In this document: piece by piece, positions 43,598 to 52,151 of the stretch | Position numbering within the stretch: the first letter of the stretch is position 1 | Layout: each line of letters opens with the position of its first letter | Assembly (NCBI GenBank): GCA_031296405.1 | Contig: JAVKKH010000011.1 | Coordinates: 1-64,000 of the forward strand | Source: Candidatus Tepidifontimicrobium thermophilum | GTDB lineage: Bacteria; Sysuimicrobiota; Sysuimicrobiia; Sysuimicrobiales; Sysuimicrobiaceae | Direction: 5' to 3' | Length of the DNA: 64,000 nt | Program-made: the position numbers and the translations under genes | The notes under the pieces: generated by a model | The model's input: the letters and a program-made list of their open reading frames with translations, nothing else | What the model was told of the DNA's origin: nothing | Database searches by the model: none

Positions 43598-45055
43598 CTA
43601 CCCCTCCACCAGCCACCGCAGCAGGGTCCGGACGCCGAAGCCCGTGGCCCCCTTGGGCAGGTGGGGGGCCTGGCCCTCCTGCTTGTCCAGAAAAGCCACG
43701 CCCGCGATATCCAGGTGGGCCCAGGGGTGCGGCCCCACGAAGGCGCGCAGGAACGCCGCTCCCTTCTGCGCTCCTCCGTAACGGCCTCCCGAGTTCTTCC
43801 ACTGCGCCACTTCGCCCCGCATGGCCTCCACGAACTCCTCGTACAGGGGCAGCTCCCACAGGCGCTCTCCCGCCCGCTGCCCTGCCTCCACGAGGCCGCG
43901 GACCAGGTCCGGGTCGTTGCCCAGGATGGCCGCCGCGTGGTATCCGAGGGCCACCATGGCGGCACCCGTGAGGGTGGCTAGGTCCACCACCGCGTCCGGA
44001 CGGAAGCGGCGGGCGTACGCCAGGCAGTCTGCCAGCACCACCCGCCCTTCCGCGTCCGTGTTGGTGATCTCGATGGTCTGGCCGTCCATGGCCCGGACCA
44101 CGTCCCCGGGCTTGAAGGCAGCCTCTCCCAGCAGGTTTTCCACCGCACCCACGACACCCACCACGCGGTGCGGGACCCCAAGGGCCGGCAGGGCCCGCAG
44201 GCAGGCCAGGACCGCCGCGGCGCCCGCCATGTCTGCCTTCATCGTCTCCATGCCCTCGTGGGTCTTGATGTCCAGCCCGCCCGCGTCGAAGGTGACGCCC
44301 TTGCCCACCAGCACGTAGGTTCTCCGGGCGCGGGGCGGGCGGTAGTCCAGCACGATCATCTGCGGTGGCTGGCGGCTGCCAGCCCCCACCGCCAGGATGG
44401 CGCCTGCGCCCATGCGGCGGAGCTGGAGGGGGCCGAAGACCTGCACGCGCAGACCGAGCTGGCGGCCCAGCTCCCGGGCGGTGCGGGCCAGGAACGTGGG
44501 GCTCACCTCGTTGGGCGGTCCGTTCACGAGGTCCCGGGCGAAGTACGTGGCCTCCGCCAGGACGCGGGCGCGGCGCGCCGCGGGGGCGGCACCGCGCACG
44601 CCTACCACCTCCACGGACTCCAGCCCCGGAGACGGGTCAGGTTTGTAGCGCGTGTAGCGGTAGGCGCCCAGCAGGGCTCCCTCCACCAGGGCCGCGGCCA
44701 CTTCAGGAGTGGGTGGAAAGGCTCCCGGCCACAGCCCCAGCCGCCTGGCCCGTACGGCCAGGGCGTGCCGGGCCGCGGCGGCCGCGGCGCGGCGACTGGC
44801 GTCGGTGAGGTCCTCGGCGGCCCCTGTTCCCACCAGGAGAAGCCGCGCGGCGGGAAGGCGGCCGTGGGTGAGAACCTGCAGCAGGGTGTCCCGCTTGCCC
44901 TCGAAGTGGTCCAGCGCCACCGCCTCCCGCAGCCAGCCGCCCAGGGCGTGGTCCAGGGGCTCTAGACCCTCCAGGGGCTTTCGGGATTTCACAGGGACCG
45001 CCAGCACGTCGCAGGCCAGCCGGTCCCACGGTCGGTCTGAGGCCACCACCTTCAT
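43598..45055 (-). CDS. pepA: leucyl aminopeptidase (M17 family, PepA)
   Basis: 485 residues. A cytosolic two-metal exopeptidase that removes N-terminal residues. N-terminal domain (about 1-150) is variable; the C-terminal catalytic domain has VLVGKGVTFDAGGLDIKTHEGMETMKADMAGAA (metal Lys/Asp set), the signature NTDAEGRVVLAD, and later GYHAAAILGNDPDL and WAHLDIAGVAFL. Size and motifs match PepA. It follows the cysteine-rich gene after 36 bases in the same orientation. Confidence 0.95.
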   Translation of the reverse strand: MKVVASDRPWDRLACDVLAVPVKSRKPLEGLEPLDHALGGWLREAVALDHFEGKRDTLLQVLTHGRLPAARLLLVGTGAAEDLTDASRRAAAAAARHALAVRARRLGLWPGAFPPTPEVAAALVEGALLGAYRYTRYKPDPSPGLESVEVVGVRGAAPAARRARVLAEATYFARDLVNGPPNEVSPTFLARTARELGRQLGLRVQVFGPLQLRRMGAGAILAVGAGSRQPPQMIVLDYRPPRARRTYVLVGKGVTFDAGGLDIKTHEGMETMKADMAGAAAVLACLRALPALGVPHRVVGVVGAVENLLGEAAFKPGDVVRAMDGQTIEITNTDAEGRVVLADCLAYARRFRPDAVVDLATLTGAAMVALGYHAAAILGNDPDLVRGLVEAGQRAGERLWELPLYEEFVEAMRGEVAQWKNSGGRYGGAQKGAAFLRAFVGPHPWAHLDIAGVAFLDKQEGQAPHLPKGATGFGVRTLLRWLVEG

Positions 45056-45091
45056 CGGGTTCCCTCCTCCGTGCCCCTGCCGGGGCAGGTT

Positions 45092-45796
45092 TCACGCTTC
45101 CTCCACGACTAGGCACGTCCCGACACCGTGGCAGTGGGACGCCGTCAGGACCCCGACCCGCTGACCCGGTGTTGCTCGGTCCGCCACCCAGCGCAGCGCC
45201 TCCTGCAGGGACCGGACGGCGATCGTCCCGACGCCATAGGCGAAGTGCAGGCACGAAAACCGCAGCACCGGCAGGTCCGCGTAGCGCTCCACGGTGCTGG
45301 CCAGGTCCCAGGTGCGCGGTCCCCGAGTGGCCGGACACACCTGCGGCTCCGGGCACGTCGCCGGGCACCGCCAGGCCGCCTCGCTCAGGTACCGCCGGTC
45401 TTCCAGGGTGACGTCGTAAGCCACCGGGTAAGACCCGGGCAGGGGATGTCGGGACACCCGGAGCTGCGGACGCAGGCGTCGGAGGGAGGCCACCAGCCAG
45501 TCCGCCAGCACGTGGGGAGCAAAAGGGGCAGGTACGAGCTGTGCGTCCGCGGGTGCCGCGGGCACGTAGTCTACTAGGTAGGCGGTCCAGTCCGCGGTGA
45601 CCACCTCTGCCTTGCCGGTCAACTCGGCGCGGGCGCGGGCCTGCGGGTTGCGGTCCACCACTACCAGCCGTTGGTACCGCAGCCGGCCGCGCTCGGAAGC
45701 TCTTAGCAGCTGGCGGGCGTGAAAGCAGCCGTAGCACCCGCCGCCGAGGACCACCACCTCGGAGGCCTGCACCACCTCCGCCGGGGCGTCCGTCAC
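45092..45796 (-). CDS. cysteine-rich Rossmann-like protein, unknown function
   Basis: 234 residues. The start EVVVLGGGCYGCFHARQLL looks like a nucleotide-binding glycine loop that contains a Cys-x2-Cys pair, and LVVVDRNPQ follows at the place of a second strand acidic residue. Further Cys occur as CPATCPEPQVCPATR (C-x3-C-x5-C), SCLHFAYGVG and SHCHGVGTCLV. Eight or nine Cys with conserved-looking Gly/His suggest an Fe-S cluster or metal site on a dinucleotide fold. Not recognised as any family. GTG start overlaps the ornithine cyclodeaminase-like gene's TGA by 4 bases, so the two are coupled. Confidence 0.65.
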   Translation of the reverse strand: MTDAPAEVVQASEVVVLGGGCYGCFHARQLLRASERGRLRYQRLVVVDRNPQARARAELTGKAEVVTADWTAYLVDYVPAAPADAQLVPAPFAPHVLADWLVASLRRLRPQLRVSRHPLPGSYPVAYDVTLEDRRYLSEAAWRCPATCPEPQVCPATRGPRTWDLASTVERYADLPVLRFSCLHFAYGVGTIAVRSLQEALRWVADRATPGQRVGVLTASHCHGVGTCLVVEEA

Positions 45797-46761
45797 GGCC
45801 TGTCCAGTCCCAGGTCCAGCTGGCGTCCGACCCCCCGGGCGCGGGCGCGCTCGTAGACCAGCCGCGCGGCCACCACGTCCTCCAGAGCAATGCCTTGGGA
45901 GCAGAACAGGGTCACCTCCTGCGGGGAGGCGCGACCCTGCACCTTTCCTGCCACCACGTCCCCCAGCTCCGCGGCCCGGTCCCACTCGAAGGCTCCCTCC
46001 GCGGCCGCCTGGATCAGGTCCCCGCACTCCCCCCTGGCCTGGGGAAGGTCGTCCACCACCACGCGGTGCGCCCGAGCCACCGCCTCCGCGTCCAGCTCCC
46101 GGCGGTGGGCCCAGTTGGAGCCCGCGGCGTTCACGTGCACCCCGGGCGGTAGCCAGCGGCCCAGCACGACCGGGTCGCGCGCGGTGGTGATGGTGCACAC
46201 CACGTCCGCCGCCCGTACCGCCTCCTCCGCGGAGGAGGCGGGGAGGACGGGCAGTCCCAGGTGCTGGCTCATCTCCTGGGCGAACCGTTCGCGGCGCTCC
46301 GCTGTCCGGCTGAACACCCACGCGCGCTCGACAGGCCGCACCGCGCACACCGCCTCCAGCTGCGTGCGGGCCTGCCAGCCAGCGCCGATGACGGCCACGG
46401 TACGCGCGTCCTCCCGCGCCAAGTAGCGGGTGGCGAGACCGGTGGCCGCGCCGGTGCGCCTCTGGCCCAGAGTGTCTGCTTGGAGCAGGGCCACCAGGCG
46501 TCCCCGCTCGTCGTACAGCAACACCACGAACCGCCCGCCTTCTCGGGAAGTGGTGTACGCCTTAAGGCCGGCGACACCCCCAGGCCCCCAGGCTGCGGAC
46601 ATCACGTGCAGCACCGTGCCTCCGGCCAGGGCGGCACGGCCCCTGGGTACGTTGCCGGCCAGCCCCGCGGCCTTGTCCCGGAAAGCCTGCTCCAGGGCGT
46701 CCACCAGCTCCGGGACCGACACCAGGGAGGCCACTTCCGACTCGGTCAGGAAGAGGGTCAT
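45793..46761 (-). CDS. ornithine cyclodeaminase / mu-crystallin family protein
   Basis: 322 residues. N-terminal part LTESEVASLVSVPELVDALEQAF, the substrate-side KAYTTS segment, and QADTLGQRRTGAATGLATRYLAR, followed by the Rossmann motif VAVIGAGWQARTQLEAV, FSRTAERRERFA, VVCTITTARDPVV, and HVNAAGSNWAHRREL. The family includes ornithine cyclodeaminase, alanine dehydrogenase and ketimine reductases, all NAD(P)-dependent. Which one is not clear. ATG start overlaps the previous gene's stop (ATGA). In the peptidase operon it would act on released amino acids. Confidence 0.85.
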   Translation of the reverse strand: MTLFLTESEVASLVSVPELVDALEQAFRDKAAGLAGNVPRGRAALAGGTVLHVMSAAWGPGGVAGLKAYTTSREGGRFVVLLYDERGRLVALLQADTLGQRRTGAATGLATRYLAREDARTVAVIGAGWQARTQLEAVCAVRPVERAWVFSRTAERRERFAQEMSQHLGLPVLPASSAEEAVRAADVVCTITTARDPVVLGRWLPPGVHVNAAGSNWAHRRELDAEAVARAHRVVVDDLPQARGECGDLIQAAAEGAFEWDRAAELGDVVAGKVQGRASPQEVTLFCSQGIALEDVVAARLVYERARARGVGRQLDLGLDRP

Positions 46762-47600
46762 CTTTCCACCAGCTGCTCCACCACCGCGGCCAGCCGCGAA
46801 GGCGCCGGACCGGTGACCTCCAGATAGTCGTCCCAGCACCTGCGCAGCTCCACCGTCTCCGGTGTCCACACCCCCAGCAGCGCGCCGGTCCACGGTGGCA
46901 CCTCAGGGTCCAGGGCGGCCCGGTCCAGGTAGGCCAGGACGTCGTCCAGGAACGTGCGCACGTTTTGCGCGTCCAGGCCCGGCGCGGAGAAGGGCAGCCC
47001 GGACAGCTCCTCGGACAGGGAGATCAGGATCCGGGCCACCGCCGCCAGGACCGCCAGGGATCGCACCGCCTGCCAGCGCGCCTGGATGTTGGTGGAGGTG
47101 GGGTCCGCTTCCCGCGCAGCGCGCATCTCCGCCATCCACCCGTCCGCCACGCCCACCAGACGCCAGGCGGCGCGCCGCAGGACTTCTCCGGGATCGGGCC
47201 GCGCCAGGGCCGCCCGGCCCACGGCCACCACCGCCTCGCCGACCTTGCCCGCGTACGGTGGGGTGACGATGCGCGGCATCAGGACCTCCCGCTCGTACAC
47301 CCCCTGGGCCACCAGCGGTAGGTTCGCGGGGGTGATGCGTTCCGGAAAGTGTTCCCGGTACGCGGCGCGCACCCGCTGGCCGCGGGCACCGACGAGTTCC
47401 ACGCCCAGGCGGAGCGGCACGAAAACGCCGGCCCCCCACAGCATGGCCCAGAAGAACCACCGCTCCCAGCCCAGCGCGGCCCCCGTGGTGAGGAAACCGG
47501 CCGCGCAACCCGCGAGGAGGTAGCGGCCGAAGCGCCGGCGGCTGTTTGCGGTGGCCAGCCGCGCGAGCCACAGCCCCGCGCCGGAGGATCGGGACGGCAT
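46758..47600 (-). CDS. unknown membrane protein of 280 residues
   Basis: Two adjacent hydrophobic helices near the N-terminus (YLLAGCAAGFLTTGAALGW and FFWAMLWGAGVFVPLRLGV), the rest predicted cytoplasmic and helical, with acidic/basic stretches (RIVTPPYAGKVGEAVVAVG, RARWQ..., LSEELSGLPFSAPG, FLDDVLAYLDRAALDP). No family is recognised. It is coupled on both sides: the ATG overlaps the M42 peptidase stop by one base (TGATG) and its stop overlaps the next ATG. It is therefore probably a true partner of the neighbouring enzymes. Confidence 0.75.
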   Translation of the reverse strand: MPSRSSGAGLWLARLATANSRRRFGRYLLAGCAAGFLTTGAALGWERWFFWAMLWGAGVFVPLRLGVELVGARGQRVRAAYREHFPERITPANLPLVAQGVYEREVLMPRIVTPPYAGKVGEAVVAVGRAALARPDPGEVLRRAAWRLVGVADGWMAEMRAAREADPTSTNIQARWQAVRSLAVLAAVARILISLSEELSGLPFSAPGLDAQNVRTFLDDVLAYLDRAALDPEVPPWTGALLGVWTPETVELRRCWDDYLEVTGPAPSRLAAVVEQLVER

Positions 47601-48673
47601 CAGCTGACCAGCCGCTCCAGGGTGGCGGCGTCCAGCCGGCGGATCACCGCGGTGACCAGCCGCACGGTGGCCTCGAAGTCGTCCCGGTGGAGGATCGCGT
47701 TGTGGCTGTGGATGTAGCGGACCGGCGCTCCGATCACGATGGACGGCACGCCCACGCCGAAGGTGTGGATGCGGCCTGCGTCCGTACCGCCCCGCGCCAC
47801 CCGGTCGAACTGGTAGGGGATCCCTTCCGCCTCCGCGGTCTCCACCACGAGATCCCGCAGCCGCACGTGGGGGATCAGGGTGGCGTCGTACAGCAGGATC
47901 ACAGGGCCCTTGCCGAGCTTGCCCTGCGCCTCGTCCGGCTTCACGCCGGGCGTGTCCCCCGCGATCCCCGTGTCCAGGGCGATCCCCACGTCGGGCTGCA
48001 CCAGGTGGGAAGCGGTCTGGGCCCCCCGCAGGCCCACCTCCTCCTGCACGCTGCACACCCCGTACACGGTGTTGGGGTGCGCTTCCTCCTGCAGGGCGCG
48101 GAGGACCTCCACCACCACGGCGCAGCCGAACCGGTTGTCCCAGGCCTTGGCCACCATCAGCTTCGGGTTGTGTAGGACCGTAAAGGGCGATTCGGGGACC
48201 GCGGGGTCGCCCGGGCGGATGCCGAACCGCTCCGCCTCCTCGCGGCTCGAGGCGCCCACGTCGATGTACATGTCCTTCACGTCCACGGGCTTCTTGCGCT
48301 CCTCTTCGTCCAGCAGGTGGGGCGGCTTGCTGCCGATGACCCCCAGCACGGGCCCCCGGCGCGTCCACACGCGAACCCGCTGGGCCAGCATGACCTGCGA
48401 CCACCACCCGCCGAGGGTCTGGAACTTGAGGTAGCCCTCGTCGGTGATGCGGGTGACGAGGAACCCGATCTCGTCCATGTGGCCGGCCAGCATCACCTTG
48501 GGCTGGGGCCTCGTCCCCTCCTTGCGGGCCACGAGGCTTCCCAGGCGGTCCTGCAGGATCTCGCCCAGGGGGCTCAGGTGCCTGCGCAGGACCCCGCGGA
48601 CGGGCTCTTCGAATCCCGGCACCCCCGGGGTCTCCGTGAGCTCCCGGAACATCTCCAGCATGCGGTCGGTCAT
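47600..48673 (-). CDS. M42-family metallo-aminopeptidase (glutamyl aminopeptidase/TET type)
   Basis: 357 residues. Two-metal aminopeptidase with AGHMDEIGFLV (first ligand His-x-Asp), AWDNRFGCAV (bridging Asp), SVQEEVGLRGAQ (general-base Glu pair), IALDTG (Asp ligand) and the last His in RYIHSHNAILH. M42 enzymes form tetrahedral assemblies (TET) that trim peptides. First gene of the minus-strand peptide operon. ATG start with GGAGGAGG just upstream. Confidence 0.93.
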   Translation of the reverse strand: MTDRMLEMFRELTETPGVPGFEEPVRGVLRRHLSPLGEILQDRLGSLVARKEGTRPQPKVMLAGHMDEIGFLVTRITDEGYLKFQTLGGWWSQVMLAQRVRVWTRRGPVLGVIGSKPPHLLDEEERKKPVDVKDMYIDVGASSREEAERFGIRPGDPAVPESPFTVLHNPKLMVAKAWDNRFGCAVVVEVLRALQEEAHPNTVYGVCSVQEEVGLRGAQTASHLVQPDVGIALDTGIAGDTPGVKPDEAQGKLGKGPVILLYDATLIPHVRLRDLVVETAEAEGIPYQFDRVARGGTDAGRIHTFGVGVPSIVIGAPVRYIHSHNAILHRDDFEATVRLVTAVIRRLDAATLERLVS

Positions 48674-48960
48674 GGCCCTCCTCCTCAGGACGGTAGCGGT
48701 TGGACCGCCCCGGCCCCGCAGTCCCGTGGGGTCTTCGCCGTCGGCCCGAACCTCTCCCCCGAGGCCGGGCCGGGTCCCATTCCGGACCTGCTTCTCCGTC
48801 CAGTTTATCGCCTGAGGGCATCACGCTCCCGAGGCGGAGTGCGCGCAGCGGGCCCGGCGGAAGGGTTTGCGTGCTCTGGAGTCGTACTGGCTCTGTGGCG
48901 GCCCGCCACAGGGCCGCGGGAACACCACCGGGACCCAGGCGGTCTTTGCGGAGGATCCCC
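48674..48960. other. divergent intergenic region between M42 peptidase and M20 dipeptidase genes
   Basis: 287 bases that must hold both promoters. I see no good sigma-70 boxes. An inverted repeat with 8-base arms (CTGTGGCG, 48893-48900, and CGCCACAG, 48904-48911) lies 50 bases before the dipeptidase ATG and could be an operator or leader hairpin. AGTTTA (minus: TAAACT) at 48802 is a weak -10 candidate. No reading frame here looks coding. Confidence 0.5.
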
Positions 48961-50331
48961 ATGGAACGCGCCATCGCCTACGCCAGACAGCGCCGTACGG
49001 AGTTTTTGGAGGAGCTCAAGGAGTGGCTGGCCATCCCCAGCGTGAGCACCCTGCCGGAGCACGGGCCGGACTGCGAGCGCGCCGCGCGCTGGCTGGCGGA
49101 CCGCATGCGCCGGGCGGGCCTGCGCCGGGTGGAGGTGGTGCCCTCACAGCGCCAGCACCCCCTGGTGTACGGAGAGTGGGTGGGATTGGCCGGAGCCCCC
49201 ACGGTGCTGGTCTATGGCCACTACGACGTGCAGCCCGCGGACCCGCTGGAGCTGTGGGAAAGCCCGCCTTTCGAGCCCACCGTACGCGGGGACAACCTGT
49301 ACGCGCGGGGGGCTTCCGACGACAAGGGGCACGTGTTCGCGACCCTCAAGGCGGTGGAGAGCCTGCTGGCCACGGACGGCCTGCCGGTGAACGTCAAGGT
49401 CCTGGTGGAGGGAGAGGAGGAGAGCAGCGGGCTGGAGATCGCCCGCTACGTGCCCCGGCACCGGCGTCGTCTTCGGGCGGACTGCGCTCTCGTCATGGAC
49501 TCCGGTTTCGTGCTGCCCGGTGTTCCGTCCATCACGGTAGGGCTGCGGGGCATCCTGTACACCGAGGTCGAAGTCCGCGGGCCAGCTAGCGACCTTCACT
49601 CCGGGACGTTCGGGGGAGCCGCACCCAACCCCTTCCACGAGATGGTGCGGCTGCTGGCCTCCCTGCGGGACCGGCGCGGGAGGATCCGCATCCCGGGGTT
49701 CTACCGGCCCGTGCGGGAGCCCTCGGAGGCGGAGCGGGCCGCGTGGAGGGAGCTAGCTATCCGAGAGGAAGAGTTCGCCCGCAGCATCGGCGCCCGCGGC
49801 ACCGTGGGCGAGGAGGATTTCTCCCTGCTGGAGCGGCTGTGGGCGCGGCCCACCCTGGAGGTGCACGGGATGGGCGGCGGGTTCAGCGGCCCGGGAGCCA
49901 AGACGGTGCTGCCCGCCCGCTGCGTGGCGAAGGTGAGCATGCGGTTGGTGCCGGACCAGAACCCCGACCGGGTGTACCGGGCCTTCGAGCGGTACCTGCT
50001 GCGCAACGCCCACCCGGCTTACGAGGTGACGGTCCGCAAGCTGCACACGGGGCGGCCCTGGGTCGTCTCGCCGGAGGAACCCGCGGTGCAGGCCGCGGCC
50101 CGCGCGTGGTCCGCCGCCTACGGGGCACCCGCCCGGTTCGTGCGGGCGGGAGGTTCTGTCCCCGTGGTGGACCTGTTCAGCCGGGTCCTCGGGCAGCCGG
50201 TGGTGGTCACGGGGTTCGGCTTGCCGGACGACAACCTCCACGCGCCCAACGAGAAGGTCAGCCTGCCGCTGCTGTGGGGCGGGGTGGAGGCGGTCATCCG
50301 CTTCCTGCACGAAGTCCGCGCCCTGCACTGA
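48961..50331 (+). CDS. M20-family dipeptidase (PepV/CNDP-like)
   Basis: 456 residues. Metal ligands: VLVYGHYDVQPAD (His, Asp), ASDDKGH (bridging Asp), EGEEESSG (general base and ligand Glu), MDSG, and the C-terminal PDDNLHAPNEK with the last His; the lid domain (about 185-310) carries DLHSGTFGGAAPNPFHEM. This is the carnosinase-like dipeptidase group. ATG lies 5 bases after GCGGAGGATC. It faces the peptidase operon across a shared intergenic region. Confidence 0.93.
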   Translation: MERAIAYARQRRTEFLEELKEWLAIPSVSTLPEHGPDCERAARWLADRMRRAGLRRVEVVPSQRQHPLVYGEWVGLAGAPTVLVYGHYDVQPADPLELWESPPFEPTVRGDNLYARGASDDKGHVFATLKAVESLLATDGLPVNVKVLVEGEEESSGLEIARYVPRHRRRLRADCALVMDSGFVLPGVPSITVGLRGILYTEVEVRGPASDLHSGTFGGAAPNPFHEMVRLLASLRDRRGRIRIPGFYRPVREPSEAERAAWRELAIREEEFARSIGARGTVGEEDFSLLERLWARPTLEVHGMGGGFSGPGAKTVLPARCVAKVSMRLVPDQNPDRVYRAFERYLLRNAHPAYEVTVRKLHTGRPWVVSPEEPAVQAAARAWSAAYGAPARFVRAGGSVPVVDLFSRVLGQPVVVTGFGLPDDNLHAPNEKVSLPLLWGGVEAVIRFLHEVRALH

Positions 50332-50374
50332 ACCGCTTTCCCCAGGCGGCACGGTGCGGGATACTGCTATCGGG

Positions 50375-52144
50375 ATGCGGCGGCTGCGGGTCGCTCTGGC
50401 GCAGATCAACCCTGTGGTGGGGGACCTGGAGGGGAATGTCCGCCGCATCGCGGAGCAGATCCACCAGGCGCGCCAGCGGGAGGCGCACGTGGTGCTGTTC
50501 CCGGAGCTGGCGATCACCGGTTACCCGCCTGAGGACCTACTCCTCAAGCCGGACTTCGTGGAGGCCAACCTGGCGGCAGTCCAGGAGGTGGCCCGTCACG
50601 CCACCGACGTGGTGGCGGTGGTGGGGTTCGCGGATCGGGCGAACTACCTGTACAACGCGGCGGCGGTGTGTGCGGGCGGGCGGGTGCAGGGGGTCTACCA
50701 CAAACGGCTGCTACCGAACTACGGGGTGTTCGACGAGAAGCGGTACTTCGCGCCCGGCCAGCACGCCCCCCTGTTCCTCCTGGGGGACGTGCCCGTGGCG
50801 GTGAACATCTGCGAGGACATCTGGTTCCCCGACGGGCCCTGCGCGGTGCAGGCGCGGGCGGGGGCTTTGGTGGTGTTCAACATCAACGGCTCCCCCTACC
50901 ACCGGGGCAAGTGGCGGGAGCGGGAGGAGATGCTGCGCACCCGGGCCCGCGACTGCGGGGTCCTGCTGTGCTACGTGAACCTCGTGGGCGGCCAGGACGA
51001 GCTCGTGTTTGACGGGGACAGCGTGGTGCTGGACCAGACCGGTCGGGTCCTGGCGCGGGCGCCGCAGTTCGAAGAGGCCCTGGTGGTGTGCGACCTGGAT
51101 GTGGCCGCGGCGCGGCGTCACCGGGCGCGGCGGACCGGCGTGGACGAAGCCGAGCGGTTCCCCGTAGGCGACGTGTCCCTGTGTCCTACGGTGGCGGTGG
51201 AGGTGGCGCTGCGGGAACCCTCCTCGACGGTAACCCCGGTGGTGGCGGAACCCCTTCCGGACCTGGAAGAGGTGTACCGGGCCCTGGTGGTGGGCACGCG
51301 GGACTACGTGCGGAAGAACGGCTTCCGTCAGGTGTTCGTGGGGCTGTCGGGTGGGGTCGACTCCTCCCTGGTGGCCACGGTGGCCACGGACGCCCTGGGT
51401 CCTGAGGCGGTGGTGGGGGTGTCCATGCCCTCGCGCTACACCTCTTTGGAGAGCGTGCGCTACGCGGAGGAGCTGGCCCGCAACCTGGGGATCCGCCTTC
51501 TGACCCTGGCCATCCGGGAGCCCTTCGAGGCGTACCTGGAGGCCCTACGCCCCGCGTTCCAGGGGCGCCCTGCCGACGTCACCGAGGAGAACCTGCAGGC
51601 GAGGATCCGGGGCAACTACCTCATGGCCCTGACCAACAAGCTGGGCGGGATCGTGCTCACCACGGGGAACAAGAGCGAGCTCAGCGTGGGATACGCCACC
51701 CTTTACGGGGACATGGCGGGCGGGTTCGCGGTGCTGAAGGACGTGCCGAAGACGCTGGTGTACGCCCTGGCCCGGTGGCGCAACGAGAAGAGGCCCGTGA
51801 TTCCGGAGGGGGTACTCACCCGGCCGCCCACGGCGGAGCTGCGGCCCGGGCAGACCGACCAGGAGACCCTTCCGCCCTACGAGGTGCTGGACCCCATTCT
51901 GGAGCTGTACGTGGAGCAGGACACCCCACCGGAGGACATCGTCCGCGCCGGGTTCGACCCAGAGGTGGTGGCCCGGGTGGTGCGGATGGTGGACCGCAGC
52001 GAGTACAAGCGCCGTCAGGCGCCGCCCGGCGTGAAGATCACCCCGAAGGCGTTCGGACGGGACCGCAGGCTTCCCATCACCTCGTGGTACCGGGCGTGGG
52101 CTCGGGTGGAGGCGGGCTCCGTGCCGAGCGGCGAGGTCTCCTGA
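50375..52144 (+). CDS. nadE: NAD+ synthetase, glutamine-hydrolysing
   Basis: 589 residues in two domains. N-terminal glutamine amidotransferase of the nitrilase type with Glu44, Lys110 and Cys146 (FPELAITGYPPEDLL, YHKRLLPNYGVFDEKRYF, VAVNICEDIWF). C-terminal NadE synthetase with PP-loop LSGGVDSS (about 324-331), TTGNKSELSVGYATLYGDMAGG and KITPKAFGRDRRLPI. It converts deamido-NAD to NAD with ammonia from glutamine. ATG 50375 is preferred; GTG 50354 is possible. No strong ribosome-binding site is visible. Confidence 0.95.
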   Translation: MRRLRVALAQINPVVGDLEGNVRRIAEQIHQARQREAHVVLFPELAITGYPPEDLLLKPDFVEANLAAVQEVARHATDVVAVVGFADRANYLYNAAAVCAGGRVQGVYHKRLLPNYGVFDEKRYFAPGQHAPLFLLGDVPVAVNICEDIWFPDGPCAVQARAGALVVFNINGSPYHRGKWREREEMLRTRARDCGVLLCYVNLVGGQDELVFDGDSVVLDQTGRVLARAPQFEEALVVCDLDVAAARRHRARRTGVDEAERFPVGDVSLCPTVAVEVALREPSSTVTPVVAEPLPDLEEVYRALVVGTRDYVRKNGFRQVFVGLSGGVDSSLVATVATDALGPEAVVGVSMPSRYTSLESVRYAEELARNLGIRLLTLAIREPFEAYLEALRPAFQGRPADVTEENLQARIRGNYLMALTNKLGGIVLTTGNKSELSVGYATLYGDMAGGFAVLKDVPKTLVYALARWRNEKRPVIPEGVLTRPPTAELRPGQTDQETLPPYEVLDPILELYVEQDTPPEDIVRAGFDPEVVARVVRMVDRSEYKRRQAPPGVKITPKAFGRDRRLPITSWYRAWARVEAGSVPSGEVS

Positions 52145-52151
52145 CGGCTCC

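Noticed and set aside
48893-48911. A terminator before the dipeptidase gene
   Set aside because: The inverted repeat has no following T-run and lies upstream of a gene start; kept only as a possible operator.
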